Assembly (NCBI GenBank): GCA_033063855.1
Contig: CP093830.1
Location: 11,842,854 to 11,906,853 of the forward strand
DNA: 64,000 nt
Direction: 5' to 3'
Source of the DNA: Smittia aterrima
Lineage: Eukaryota; Arthropoda; Insecta; Diptera; Chironomidae
How positions within the stretch are numbered: the first letter of the stretch is position 1; each line of letters opens with the position of its first letter. Of the stretch, positions 13,501-27,000 are shown in pieces. The notes beneath the pieces were generated by a model, which did not search any database, was not told the DNA's origin, and saw nothing but the letters and a program-made list of their open reading frames with translations. The position numbers and the translations under genes were made by a program.

Positions 13501-14880
13501 CTAACGGTTCAATCTTATCGCCGTCACTTTGTTGTCGCACAGTGTGTTAATTTCGTAATTACGGATAAATCGCTTTAGGCGATAATATCGGAAGAAATCA
13601 TTGTCAGTCTGCAGGGCGCTAAAAGTCGTTTTATTGAAAGTTCCACCCCCCTCACCATGACACTCTTTATTGTTTATCTTTTTTTATTATCGCGCTTCAC
13701 AAAATCCACTTAAAATGAAAATGATGTTTTCTTCGTCTTTCGTCGTCTTATTCGCATTGGAACATTATCCGGGCGAAATGAGAATGACGAGCGAGAGAGG
13801 AAAGGAGCATAACTTGATGACACACAAAAAGGAATGAAGAGCGTCGTCTTATCGCGATCATAAAATTGGAGTTTTTCTTATGCGGCACGCAATTGAATGA
13901 GATTCCCATGGAACATTAACAGCAATTAGAACAAAGAAGGCTAATAAAACAATGTAATTTGTGACACGTGCCCCTTCCCCGAGTCTCGAGCACACGAAAA
14001 AAAGAATAATTATTGCCTGAGACATACAAGAGAATTAAAAATTCTTCCACTTCACTTCTTTAACTGCGCTTAATTAAATTGTATGTACATTCGACAAAGG
14101 TCGTTAAATTTTATTGTTTTGTGAGTCGAAATCGTGCTTAATTGAATTTCGAGATTCTAAGAGATTCTAGTGAAAGAAAGATTTTGACGACTCGATAAAG
14201 CAAAACTCGATTGAGATTTTCGTGCTGGCGAGTAAATTTATGAGCGTCGGTAAATCTTTTTATCTCAGCAATCTCCGAGCCAAGGTTGATTAAGATTTTT
14301 GAGACGATACTTGAACTTCAACGTTTTTGGGTTGAAAGGAAAAATAAAAAACATTTTTAAAGCTGCGAGTTTGAAAATATCTTTCAGACACATCTCGCGG
14401 TTTATGCTTACGCATTCGATTTGCAACAAAGTCTCGCTCGTTTCTTCTTCTTAATCAAAAAAATATTTCTTTCATCTCGAGTTTACGATTCCCATGCAAA
14501 AGAGCAAAGTCACATAATAACATTCAATTGTTTAATGGGAAGCGAATCGTTTATTTGTTTATCAGCTGACATCAATAAATTTTAATTATTCGCTGCACAG
14601 CTCAAAAGACTTGACTCTCGAGTCAAGGAAAGAAAAGGTCGATCAACCAAAAAAAAATAAGTCTTTGTAACTTAAACAAAGCATTGATCGATGAATTAAC
14701 TTCTCTCTCGCACGTGAGAGAATAATTTTCAGTCAATCTATCAGTGATCAGTCGCATTGATCCTAAGTCAGTGTTGGTTGAATGTCTTGCACAAAGCATA
14801 AAGAGAGAATCACGAAGAGAAGGGGAATGAAGTAGACACAAGCAAAAGAGAAACTCGTGTTAAGTGTTTGTTGTTGATTT
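10510..14880. other. Left part of the inverted-repeat loop, non-coding
   Basis: I find no convincing coding region here. Open frames such as 10,813-11,073 and 12,606-12,869 have no recognisable domains and start at non-ATG codons or in low-complexity AT-rich DNA. A short CAT repeat lies at 13,407-13,422. Since it directly precedes the first coding exon of the two-pass membrane gene, promoter or enhancer elements may be here, but none can be named. Confidence 0.5.
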
Positions 14881-14888
14881 TGCTTCAG
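14881..14888 (+). other. Candidate splice acceptor upstream of first coding exon
   Basis: A TG-rich, T-rich run leads into TTTTGCTTCAG ending at 14,888, about 120 nt before the first ATG at 15,010. It fits a 3' splice site and would make the first coding exon an internal one with a 5' untranslated exon further upstream, possibly beyond arm 1. The alternative is that transcription simply starts nearby; TCAGT-type initiator matches also occur at about 14,730-14,770. Confidence 0.35.
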
Positions 14889-15009
14889 TTTCTTGAGAGT
14901 TTCAAGCGAGTTCGTATCGTCGCGTTTTGTTTTGTTGTTTTTATTTCGGTCGAGGAGAAGAGGTTCATGAAATTTTCGGATTAATGTCGCGATAAATCGA
15001 GAAGTGAAA

Positions 15010-18000
15010 ATGCAAGTGAAAATTCCCAGCGAGGACGAAAGTCCAAAGCATGATAAAATCTGCACAAGCTCGATTTATATTTCACAGCCTTCAGTGTCAA
15101 CCGCGCATGAAAGTGATTTAAGTAATAATGTCGATAGCAACAGCAGTAGCACGGAACAAAAGCCAGTGCTAACAATTCAAGTGAATCAAGATAATTCTGC
15201 GATGATGAATCAAAGTACGAGTAATCTAGTGAATATCGTGAGCTGTTTTCGTGCATATCCAACCATAGCTCACGGCAGTGGCATTGAGAATGTAGTTCAT
15301 AGCATTAACGCACCGTTTAGTGTCAATGTGAATCGAAATTATTTCAATTACGGTGGAAGCAACAAGAGCAACGATGAGTCAGTCAATAATGAAAATAATC
15401 AAAACATCGTAAATGTTGAAGCTTCATCAAAAAATTATGCAAATGCTCATTCCAAGCTGGCAATAAAGCGCGATGATTTGAATGAAATTAGAGTGGATCA
15501 AAGTTTAATTAGTGAGAACGGAAGTGGTACTGTGGATTACCAAAATATGACGCTTGATAGCGTCAGCAACCGAGATCAAACCGGATTAATAGGAGCTACT
15601 GAAATCGAGAAAATCGTCATTGCCGCCACAGCAGAGAGTTCGAGTGCTAATTCCCAGCAGACAACAGAAAGTGTAATCAATCAAATTACCGTAGCTGGTG
15701 GAGTGGAAAGTACTGACAATCGCGTTTCAAATGATTCAAATAATTGTACTAAGAGCGAGTCGCAAACTCAAACGTTTCGTGAACAACGACGGCGTGAACG
15801 TCGCGAAAGACGTCAGGCTCGACAGCGAGCTCAGCATGGCCATCATCATGCTCCGGCGCCCGTTCATCAGCGCCTAACAACTGGCATTCGGATGGTTAAT
15901 GGCGCGGAACCATCACGAACAAGCTACGAGGCTTTGCCCGATATCATCAACAACCACTTACCGCCACCCTATACTACTCTTCCACTTCAAATGCCCGCGC
16001 CGCCAATTCACTCGCCTCTCGCAATTAGCTCTGTGCCCGTGGTGGTCGACGATTGTCGATTTTCATTTCCTATTCCGATCATTAGAAGGTGAGTTTCTCT
16101 AATTGCCCTTGCACAACTTGCACAACAGTCTCATCAACATGATCCAATTTTCATCGCGAGATCTTCTTCTTTCATCGTCGTATTTCTTGAAACGTGCTGT
16201 TTGCTTGTAACAGAAATGAAATCCAGTTTCATCTAAAGAGTTTAACAGAGCTCTCTGTTACTTTTCCTACTTCTTCTTCTTCATGGTTGTCGTTGTTGTT
16301 TTGGCTTTTTTTTCCTTTCTCTTTCTTCTTTCGCTCTTGGTGAAAATGTGTGTTACAAATCTTACAAAACCGTACGAGATTCAATTTCTTGTGAACTAAT
16401 CATCCACAGCCGAAGAAAGAAAAAAAGGTTTTCGACTCAAATTTCTTTAGAGGTTTAGAAGCAGTGAGCTCTCTTTTTGTTTCGAGAAGATGGGAACAAC
16501 GATTAGTTAATAAAGGTTTCTAAGCATCTTAGAAGGAGTGGCAAGTCTAGTTGCATTGTTGAAGTCTTTGGTTTTAAAATGAAAAAGAGAGAGAGACTTC
16601 AACAGTAGATTTGTTGAGATTTTTCCTTCTTTTACACAATGCTTCACCGCTTTTGCTTCTTCTTCAACGTCGTCGTCGTCGTCTTCGACTGTTTTCAACA
16701 TTTATTTATTTAATTTCTTTAATGCTGATTTTCTTCTCTCGTGTGTTATTATTTTCTCTTTTCAATTTCTTTTCAAAACCGTCTTGAGTCGATTTTTTTT
16801 CCTTCCTCCGTTTCGTTACAGCACAAAGAGTTTTTATTTTCTTCTCGTCGATGTATTTTTTTATGATTTTTAAGCATAGACAAGTCTTTTTTATGAGTTA
16901 ATGCTTCGTTATGTGAGTTGACTTACGAGATGGTTCATTAGAAATATGAACGGGCTCTGGACGAAGGAGAGAATGAAAGGAAATTGAAGAGAACCTCTTC
17001 GGATATCTGCTTAATTGATCGTTTTCGGATTTTAGTTTACGACTCGCCATGTTAAGCTGATAAGGCTCATTGAATCGCCATGAGAGAAAGAATTACAAAT
17101 CTTTTCATTAAGCGGACACAAAAGACTCTCAGCATCAAAAATTATTTATGCTTCGAGTAGTTTCTGGTTTAAGAAATAAATCCTCGAACTAAAAAAAGTT
17201 TAATTCGCCGTCACCGCAGCAGAAATTAAAGAGTTAATTCAGCACAATGTCGAAATAACGAAAGCACGAATTAAGCATTATGCAACCTACTTTTTGCACG
17301 AGAACGTTTATTGTACAACTTTATTTTTGAGCGAAGCTTAAGTTTGAAATTTCAATTAAACGTCAAGCGGAACAATGTCAACGTTTTTTGGGAGAATTCA
17401 AAACTTATTTCCCATTTGGAAGTCCTCACCGCTGTTATCACCAGACACTGAGAATTGTTCTCTCGTGCACAATTGTGAAGAATAATGCGGTAATAGGTTC
17501 TGTCTCGATAACTCGAGATATGCTCGAACAATTAATGGAATTTTCTAATATTGTGACTTGCACATTGCTGCCTTCGTTTGCTATAAATCACCACAAATCC
17601 CCTAACATATGTGACAAACTGTTACAGATAACAAATAACTTTTTAGAGGTTCCCCCCGACTTCTAAAATCCCTTAAATCTGTGTCTGCTCTATCTCCACA
17701 CCAAAATGAAAAGTTTTGCTTCTTACACGACAGAATGTTGATGCATTAGAAACGCTGGAAATGAAATTGAAACGAAATGAGAAATCTTTTGATATTTCTC
17801 TCCGATTTTTTTCTTTCTTGTTGAAAATCAATTTCTGTTTCGTTTATTCTTCGTGCCATGAAGCAAAAAATAAATCTAAAGCATTAAATTTTCCCCCACA
17901 GAAAAAAAGCCATTTAAGACGGCAAGAAATTGAAGGAACAAATTGGGTATCAACGAAGGCACACAACCAAAATAGCAATTATTTTATATTTCGTCTCGTT

Positions 18001-21000
18001 CACCAATCCCCAAAACGTTTCCAATCTTTTCTGTTATGTTTCTCGACTCTACCTCGACTCGCTTTCAATGCTTGGCATTTTCCTTCGTCTTCGCCTTTAT
18101 ATTAGCAATTTTGAAACGAATCTCTGTTAAATTTATTAAAAGACCGAGAGAAGCAGGGAATTATTATTAAATTTAACAAAAAAAAAGCAAAGATGAATCA
18201 AGAGGCAGGTAGAGACGCAGTGAGTCGGCCGAGTCTCCTTTTTCAGCAAATCATTGTGTAAAGTATGTGCACACATTTTGCTTCGCTTGCTTCACTCAAC
18301 AGACAGTCATTGTGTTCAATATTTTTCTTTCTCTCGTTTTATCAACAACAGAGCGCAACCGGAGACCTTGAAATTATCTTTCAGCCCCAGAAATCAAAGA
18401 CTTTCAATGAATCTCTTTATTATCGCTTGCAACCGGATGCAGACCTCGACCCCTAACGTCGGATCTGGTTCGGAAAAGAGTAAACGAATCTCTCCATGAA
18501 CGAACAAATGTAATGAAATGAGAAAAGATCCATAAATTATTTCCAAGAGATGCCGCCTCCCCATCGAGCTTTGTAACATTAAAAATGAACTGCGAGCACG
18601 CTAAAAAGCGAAACTTCCACTTTCGTCTCTCGCTCCTTGCAAACTCGTATTTTGCACGTTTCGATGTTGCTAGGGTCAAAAGGTTGAATTTACTTTCAGG
18701 CATGCAATGTTTGTTGTGTTCATTTCGAGAGGAGAGCGTTAATGTTGAACATGCAAAACTCACTGACTCGTAAAATTTTATTAAAAGCCATGCAACTTTA
18801 TTTGCAACGGTCTCGTTGACTATTGGCGAGCGAGAAATGAATGACAGAGCTCGTTGAATAAGAAAAAACCAAACCCAAAGTCAACGTTGCTTTATTACGC
18901 CTGAGCTTAAGAACTTTACTTACCTGTCATTGACTCTGCAGGTAGAGGAATGTCGTTTTCCAATCGATGCGAGTGAGAGTGTTCAGGAGAGAATTTCTGA
19001 ATTTAGATGGTCGCCCTTGACGTTCTTTTAGTCATCAATAACTCTCAGTCTTCATGAAACCAAAAGCAGACTGCTTAAATACACAAAGAAGAAACCAACT
19101 CGCCCCTAAGACCATAAAATTTTATTCTCGGTTTTCTTCAGCTTCATTTCACATTTCGGGCTTCGACCATTCCCAAATCGATATTGGAAAAAGGCCTCAT
19201 GGGATATAATCAAGCTGTAAATAATGAATAAGAGCAGACATATTATAGTAATCAAGCTCGGTTCGCAGTTGGACGCTATTTTTGAATTTGTTGTAATTAC
19301 TCTTCGACGAAAAACCGCACCCGTTAACACTTCGACGTCATGAGAAGAGGAAAGGAACAACGAACGAAGGAACAACAGCATAAATGGCTTTAATGATCGT
19401 TAAGACTTAAATATCTTATTGTTCAGCATCATAGTAAAGACAGAGGAGAAGGAAAAGTTGGCGGGAGTGCCATGCTAGTTGAGCGTCATAAAAAGTCTAT
19501 CGTTCCATTGGCATCAGCTGCAAGCAGTCACTTTCTTTAATTCACTGAGTACGAAGAGATATGTTGAGTTGATTAGGAGGAAGGCAGGCAGGCAAAATGC
19601 TAGAAGAGATCGTTTGCAAGCTGATAAGAGCATAGAGGAGTTGGCTCGATGTGCTTTTAATGCAAATCCCTTCAAGCAGCTTAATGTTGATGTTACGACA
19701 TCGTCTCGAGGCATTGGAAAGCGATGTTGATCATGAAAATGCACTACGTCTTACACTAACCGTCGTAAAAAGAAATCTGCGAAGACGAATTTAACGGCAC
19801 AGTTAAAGTTTGTTCTCGAAACGGTTTTTATTGACTTCAGTCGCTTTCTTTCATCACAGAGACCTCTCTCTCTCTATCATCTCCTTTACTTCGTCTTCTA
19901 TTCCACTTGAAGCACTTTCTTTTGCGATAAAATTGAAGATTTTCATTCTCAGCTGGTGCAATGAAACTCAATCGAACGGAATGAGAAAAACACTTAACAA
20001 CAATGGCAGAGAAGCATGAAAGTTTTAAATTTAAATTCAAGATGTGGATTGTTCATTGAGTTGCTAATAGTCCGTAATGTTGTTTCCCACATTTTTCTCT
20101 CGATGTGAGTGAATTATCAACGTCGAACCTCCCGAAATCGAAACTTTGTTGATTCCAACTGTTCAGGCGAGTGCTGACTGTGCTGATGATTATTATTATT
20201 ATGGCATCATTGGAACATGTAAGCTGCTCCAACTCTCAGCAATAACACTTTAGCATTGCAGTGAGCAGAAAGAATTGAAAAGAACGGCAAACAACATCAA
20301 AAGCGCATAAAGTCTTTAACAACAAATTTCACATTTACTCTTCGTTTGATTTGAAACTTTATTATTCAAAGTTCGTAGAAAGTTATTTAACTGATGAACT
20401 TCTAATTACTTTTGTTAAACGTTTGAAGCTTTTAAGCAAATTCGAGCAATTAAGGTTCAGAGTTTTTGTCTGTGCTCACCTCTTTTGTCTCTTTTAATGA
20501 CTCGAAGCTCTTCACGGAAATGCATTTAAAGCCACACGAACGAATCGAGCTCTAAGTGAATTGAGCAAAACATAAAATCAAAGTTTCGTAGAAGTTAAGC
20601 TTCGAAGTAATTGACATCAACTCGAAATTGCTTTCGTCAGTCGACTTTGCTCGTCTCTTGTTTTCACAGACTCATTCTCACCTCGACGACACATTTATCA
20701 CAATGAATCTTCTGTAGATGAGGAGAAGACGACGGAGATTGTAATTGATGGGAATTTATGATTGAGATGGAAAGAACAACAGATTCAAGCTCCACGAGGA
20801 AGTTGTCAATTATTTTTCTTCTTGATCCAATCAACTTAAAGTTTTGCTCGAGATTAGCAGCAGATGCAGAGCGAGAAATTCAATTTGAATTCGTCGCGGA
20901 ATGCAATCGAAGTCGGAAGGATTCAAATTCTATCAAATTTTGCAGAAAACAAAAATAAATTGAACAATTTTTCTGAACGAAAAAAGTCGTTTAGAAGCAA

Positions 21001-24000
21001 AACGAGGAAATTTATTTGTTTTTCATGAATCGAGAAAATCTTATAAATCACGTATGAGAGATTAGCTTCGAGAGCAAATATTCTTTCAGCTCCTCGTGCA
21101 TTTGACACATTAAACTTTCGATTAAAATTCATAACGTAATTGCTAAGATTTTATTTCAATTGATTGCATGAGCTCAAATGTTAATGTGTCGAACATTTTG
21201 TTTCCCTCAACTTGAACTCCGAGCTAATTACCTCAAATGAGATGTATCGTAAAAATTTCATCAATAATGCATTAAGTTTGTTAAATACCGTTTGTCTAAC
21301 TCGTCAAGCGTTGAACGAACAAAGAAAATCCACAAAACGTGTTATTAAATAATTTCAAAACTTCGGTTCGTTGAGAAATTGCTGCGTTGCGATGAATTTC
21401 TCTCACTTGCGTCTTTCATTCTTTATTACAACTAAAGGTTAAGATTATCCCACAAAATTGAATCAGGCATTGAAATAACTTCATAGAATCAATTCTCCAA
21501 TAATTTTTCTATTTCAAAAGCGTAAATTGATGTTCTTGCTTCAAGCGCTTTTGCCATTCTCTTCTCGAACTTCAATTTTGCTCGACGGCAAAAGATTTTG
21601 ATGAACAAAAGCATCGAGAGAATGAGAACATGAAGCGATGCTGAGGCTCAACCATGAACTGTGACGCAGCACAAAATATTATTACATTCGAATTGTTATT
21701 AGTTGGATTGATGGAAACATTTTTCTCAGCCTCATCGAAAATAATTTGATCGCTCATTTTCACCTTCTCCGTCTTCTCAGTTCTTCAACTGTTCAAAGAT
21801 TCTTTTGATTCGTGCTAGAGACGTTTGATTAGATTGAAGATTTTTCCGACCTGCTGATGTCCTGTTATTGACGTGAAGTGATTCGAAGTTTTTGTTGTCG
21901 ATGGAGCCAATTTTCAGTCGATTGGAGAACTCAAATGGGCTTCTCGAACATATCACGCGTGTCAGTTGAAGATTTCAATTGTTTTCTTGACGTGAATCCG
22001 TCGGAGTCGAACATTTACAACCAAATTATTGATTCGATGCGTTCTTTTCAATCAAAACAATTCGTCTCGTTGTAGATAACAGAACGTGCCGAGTTCGAAA
22101 TAGAATTGTCGACTTCGATGAAATGAGATTAATTCTAAAAATAGAAAACTGGAAGTCGATGCAATAACATTTTCCTGTTTGACGCGCGTTTCCCGCAGAT
22201 TGAGGTTGAGGGCGAGAACATAATTTAATTCAAATTGCTTTACAGTTACAGACGAATTCCTCCTTTGGGATCCATTCAGGATGCTGACTTCATCCACGAA
22301 GCAGTTGTAGAACAAGGAAATTTCATTAAAGTTGAACTTTGATTTCAACTCAAAGCCGAGTGTCATTGTTAATGGATAACAAGTCAAGAGAATTTCATTA
22401 GTTGTGAAGACAAGTGTGAACGAGTTCCTCAAACAGCTGAGACGAAAGTTTCCATTAATTCATCAGCGACTTTTTGTTTCGTCGAAGTTTTTGACGTTTC
22501 AATCCTTGAAAGAAGGAGAAACTTTAGATTCGAGCTCATTCCGGAAGATCAAGTTCTATAATTAATTATTTTGGCAATATCTGGGAGTCTTATCGTCTCT
22601 CGACGTGAGAACTTCACTGACTCATTTGAATGTTAATTCATCACGAGTCGAAGGTCTTAGAATGAGTTGGGCAAGTCGAATTAATGAATTCATGGACGAG
22701 AAGTTGAGGGAGCATAAAGATCGGAATAAATTAATCGAGCTCAAACAAAAACTATTTGGCAGCTTAAGAAGTTGATTTTTCAATTATCGCGCTTTGATAG
22801 TTGCTCGAAATTAATTGAACGCAATCAATCGAACGCCTCTTAATGCGAGTAAACGTTTCACCTTCAGCCAAGGAATTTCCTGAGCTTCGGCTCTCCGTGA
22901 GAATCAAGCGTTAACTTCTCAACTCAAAATGATTTATGAACATTTGAGAAATGAAAGGCTGAAAGATTTCGAATGGAACGCAGGAAGTTCTTATTAAGAA
23001 GCGAAAGCCGAGGAAGATGAGCGATGCTTGCCGTCTGGTGATTACGTTTTGTTCTGCCAGTCTCATAAATCCTAAATACCTGTCAGTCTCATAGTGAAAT
23101 TAAAAGCAAGAAAATCTTTCAACGAAGGAATTTTCACATTCAATGCCGAAACGAGAATTTTCCGTCCTGATGAGTTTGGTTTAAATATAAACGAGAAACC
23201 TTTTTGAAGCTCTGCTGCTGCTTCTATTCATGACTTTTGTGATAATTTTAGAATCATCCAGAGTTGGAATGATGATGATGAGAGACCGGAACTTCATTTG
23301 CGATTAGAATATTGTTTCAATATTAAAACTTCATGTCTAACAAAAAAAAGAATCACTTTTGGTTTGCAAAGTGTCAACTTTTATTTTTCCCCCTTCGCCT
23401 CGTCTCCAACAAAAATTTCAAATTCATATCCCTCTTCATTTCCATTCATATTGACCGTTTCGGGTTGAAATAAGCAGCAGACTTTTGTTTTTGCTCAGCT
23501 CCACACACGAACTCATGAATACGTAATGAACTTTTATCTCGAAACGAGAAAAGGACAAAGCCGTTTGGTCAGTCGGTATTTAAAGTTGAGCTGAGCTCAT
23601 ATGATAATTTGAAAGGGTTTTGCTTCCCATTCAACTCCATTTGCTCCAATGGCGAAGGTGAATGTTAGTTCAAGCTCGCTCAGGTGTGAAATCGGTGGAA
23701 GCAATTAAAGCTCATTCATGGAATTCTTTGCGATCGGTCGTCTCGTGCTTTCCGCTGATGAGAGCGACTCACTTTATTTTCTCATACGTTTCCATCTTTT
23801 ATTTATGCAGACCTTTTTATGCATAGAATCTCTCGTCGTATAAAAATGGAAATTTCAGATGAGAATCTTTTGTTTTCAACGGTCGCCAAAATGCAAATCA
23901 TCATAAATATTCAGCAGCGCTTTAAAAGGAAAGATGTAAACGATAAATTAGTGGAACTGGCAGAGTTTATGAAACTCGCGTTCGTTGTGCTTTTCTGACA

Positions 24001-27000
24001 TTTACGTCTCTTGAGAATCGAGACGAGCTGATTAATATCAAAGTCGCAGTCGCCTGACTCTGTCAGACAGGAGAAGAAAAAAACCTTTTTTTCATTGCAT
24101 TTATCAACATTTTAATTAATTTTTCTTGCAAATCTCCGCAGCGATACAAAGTAATTTATGAACGAGTGGTTTTTCCTCTGCAAACTTGTGGAGAAAGTAA
24201 CCAAATGCTAAATCCACGCTTTGCAGTTTCATCCAGATTAAATGCACATGCAAAAACTTTGTCCGCGAGTTTCGCTAATAAACTTCTTTCGTTATGCTCT
24301 GACCGAATCCCTTGTAACTTTACGAATGAAAAGCTCAGAGTTCAAATAGATCGTGTAAACAGAGACACAACTGAGACTCGTTGAAATGCTCTAAGCGAGT
24401 TAAACTGCGACTCCTGCGGTTTATAATTACATATTCGATTGATTTCGATATTGACATCTCCGTAAATGGCAGCGAGATATCGTTTGAGGCGAACCTTCAA
24501 TCAAATTGAACTTCAACGGAAAAACATTCGATTTCAACAGAAATCAATCGTAGGCTTGAGTTTGTGATGCGCAAAGCTCCAAGACTCGGTTCGATTGATA
24601 AATGGATTGCAAATGAAAAACCATCCGCGACTCGTTTCGATTCCCAGAAGAACTCGAGTGCAATTCGAAGTGCGTTTAATTAAAAACGCAGCGCGTGATT
24701 AATCGATCTCACTGCTAACGGTCATCAACGAATATTCATCAAAGTAAATTAGTTATGGCAATGCTCAAATCGATGACGTGAGCGTTGTTGAGATGAATGG
24801 AAGAGAAAGAGAAACGAAAGAAATGGATTTCCAAGCAACGACCGGATGGTTTATTTTTAAAGATCGTGGACTCGCGATTTATTTTTGGAAGCAGCTGCTT
24901 TCACTCTCGTTCGGATGTTGCTCGACGTTTATGGAGTAGCCGAGTGAACTTTTCAACTTTCAACGCGTCGATCGTTTGAGGAAATTTACGAACCGAGAAA
25001 TCTCGCAACTGCCATTATCACCTCCGACAACACTTTCTCTGCTATTGCATGGCCGGATGCATTCGATTAGCAAATAATTTATGGAAATTTGCAGCATGAG
25101 CGGAGACAAGATTTTCATTTGTTTTCCTGGTTAAACATCAAAGTTGAGACCATCGGTCACTCCAAACCCACAAACGACTTTCTTTGACCTAAATTTCAAT
25201 TAAGTCTTTAAATCTAAAACATGCGAAAACGTTTGTTAATTCGTGATGATCTGAGATTGACGGAAAGAAAGAAAGAACAAACGAATGAATGAATGGAAGA
25301 CGTGCGACGAAAGAAATGGAACTCATCGTCATTGTTTTGTTAGATGTCTTAAGTTGTTTCTGTTACCTTTGAGTCGTCTTCCTACTTGTGCTTTCTACAA
25401 TTCCAAATTAATTGGAAGCGAAAATCAACAAACAGAAAATTGTTCAATTTCGATGCGGGTCGTTAACAAATCTTCGGTGAAATCAAAGCGACATCATCGT
25501 CATCATCGTAAAACGCCCTCGGAGTGTTGTCACAGAAAATCAATGAATCGATCGAGTTGCATTTGCAATTCTCCTTGTGAATCAGATTTTCGATTACCAA
25601 ATTGGATTATTGGCCCGCATTGAGAAAACAAATCACTTCGAAGCAAATACAAGACTCACGTTCTCATCAGAGTGCACGAGAGGCTTTAACGAGACTTCTC
25701 TGCTGCAGCAAAAATGATTTCTGCTTTCATTTTCAACGACTCTCACTCACTCTCGTGTGTTGGTTTTTGCGTCTTCGCTTCTCACTCTTCATTCCTGTTA
25801 AAGTCGTGAAGCCAGTTCTCCGATTCAATCTTCTTATTGTTTTAATGACGATGCTAAATGCAGAAACAATTCGATGAATAAATTGTGCCGCAGCTTGAAC
25901 GAACAACAACGAAACGAAACGGTTTCTGTTGTGAGCTTTAAAGTCGAACGCGTTTTTCAAGAACTTAATTGCAAACTTTTCTGTTGTCAAGTTATGATTG
26001 CACAACTCGTGACGAGATCGCTAAACTTTTAATTCTCGCCGTTTGTGGTTGATGTCATTCATGTGCAAAACATTTTCCACTTTTTCCTAACAATCGCATC
26101 GAGTGAGTGAGGATGAAAAAAATCCTCATGGCGAGAAATAAAAAGAATGAAAAATTGTGCAATTGGAGAGAGAAGGAGAGTGAGATTCACCACGAAAAAT
26201 AACATGCAATAAATCTGTTGTTGGAATAAATTTCACAAAATCAGTTGTTTATGCTTCGGGGCTGATGGAACGAGGTTTGATTTTCGAGCGTTCACAGCAC
26301 CCGATGCGGGCACAAATCGTTTTGGTTGTTTTGGACTTGCATCAGAAAGAAAAGTTTCATTTGACATTTAAATTTGAAAATAAATTCGGAAGGAGATTTG
26401 AATAAGTTTATCCATTAATCTGCCTCTCTCTACTCAACTAAACAACAGCGACAGAGAAAAAGTCTGTAAAGCCATTGCGGGCTTGCTGTGGATCAATTGT
26501 TTGATTTATGAATCGAAGCGGATTTATTTGTTCGTGCCACCGATGATGTCGATTTAACGTTTCCGAGTTTATTTATGTTTTGCATTAGAACTTCACATTG
26601 GAACTGGATTTGCTCGCCTTCTCTTTACAACCAGGATTCCCGTTTCAAATTATTTCTACCATGAAGTGCTTCGAGTTTCACATGCACTGCACTCGATTTT
26701 CTCGTTTTAATTAGTTTGCGACAAGTGAAATTGGATGCTCGGATTAAAATGAATCCAATTCAGTTCTAAGCAGAATGAATTGATGAAAATTCTACTCGAA
26801 GGGATTTTAGACAATTCTATTTACTCAAGTTGATGTTTCCTTGCACTTCCCACAAATAAATCTCCTCGAAAGCATTAACAATCATTAGATCATTACGCAT
26901 CATAAAATATTTGAGGATGAACGAGGAATTAAGTCTGGATCCGAGAAAGAATCAACTCATTTGAATATTTTTCTCATTGCTATTCTTGTTGTGTTAATGC

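Noticed and set aside
13407..16685. CAT and GTC trinucleotide runs (13,407-13,422; 16,668-16,685)
   Set aside because: Ordinary short microsatellites in non-coding DNA; no array structure suggesting anything further.
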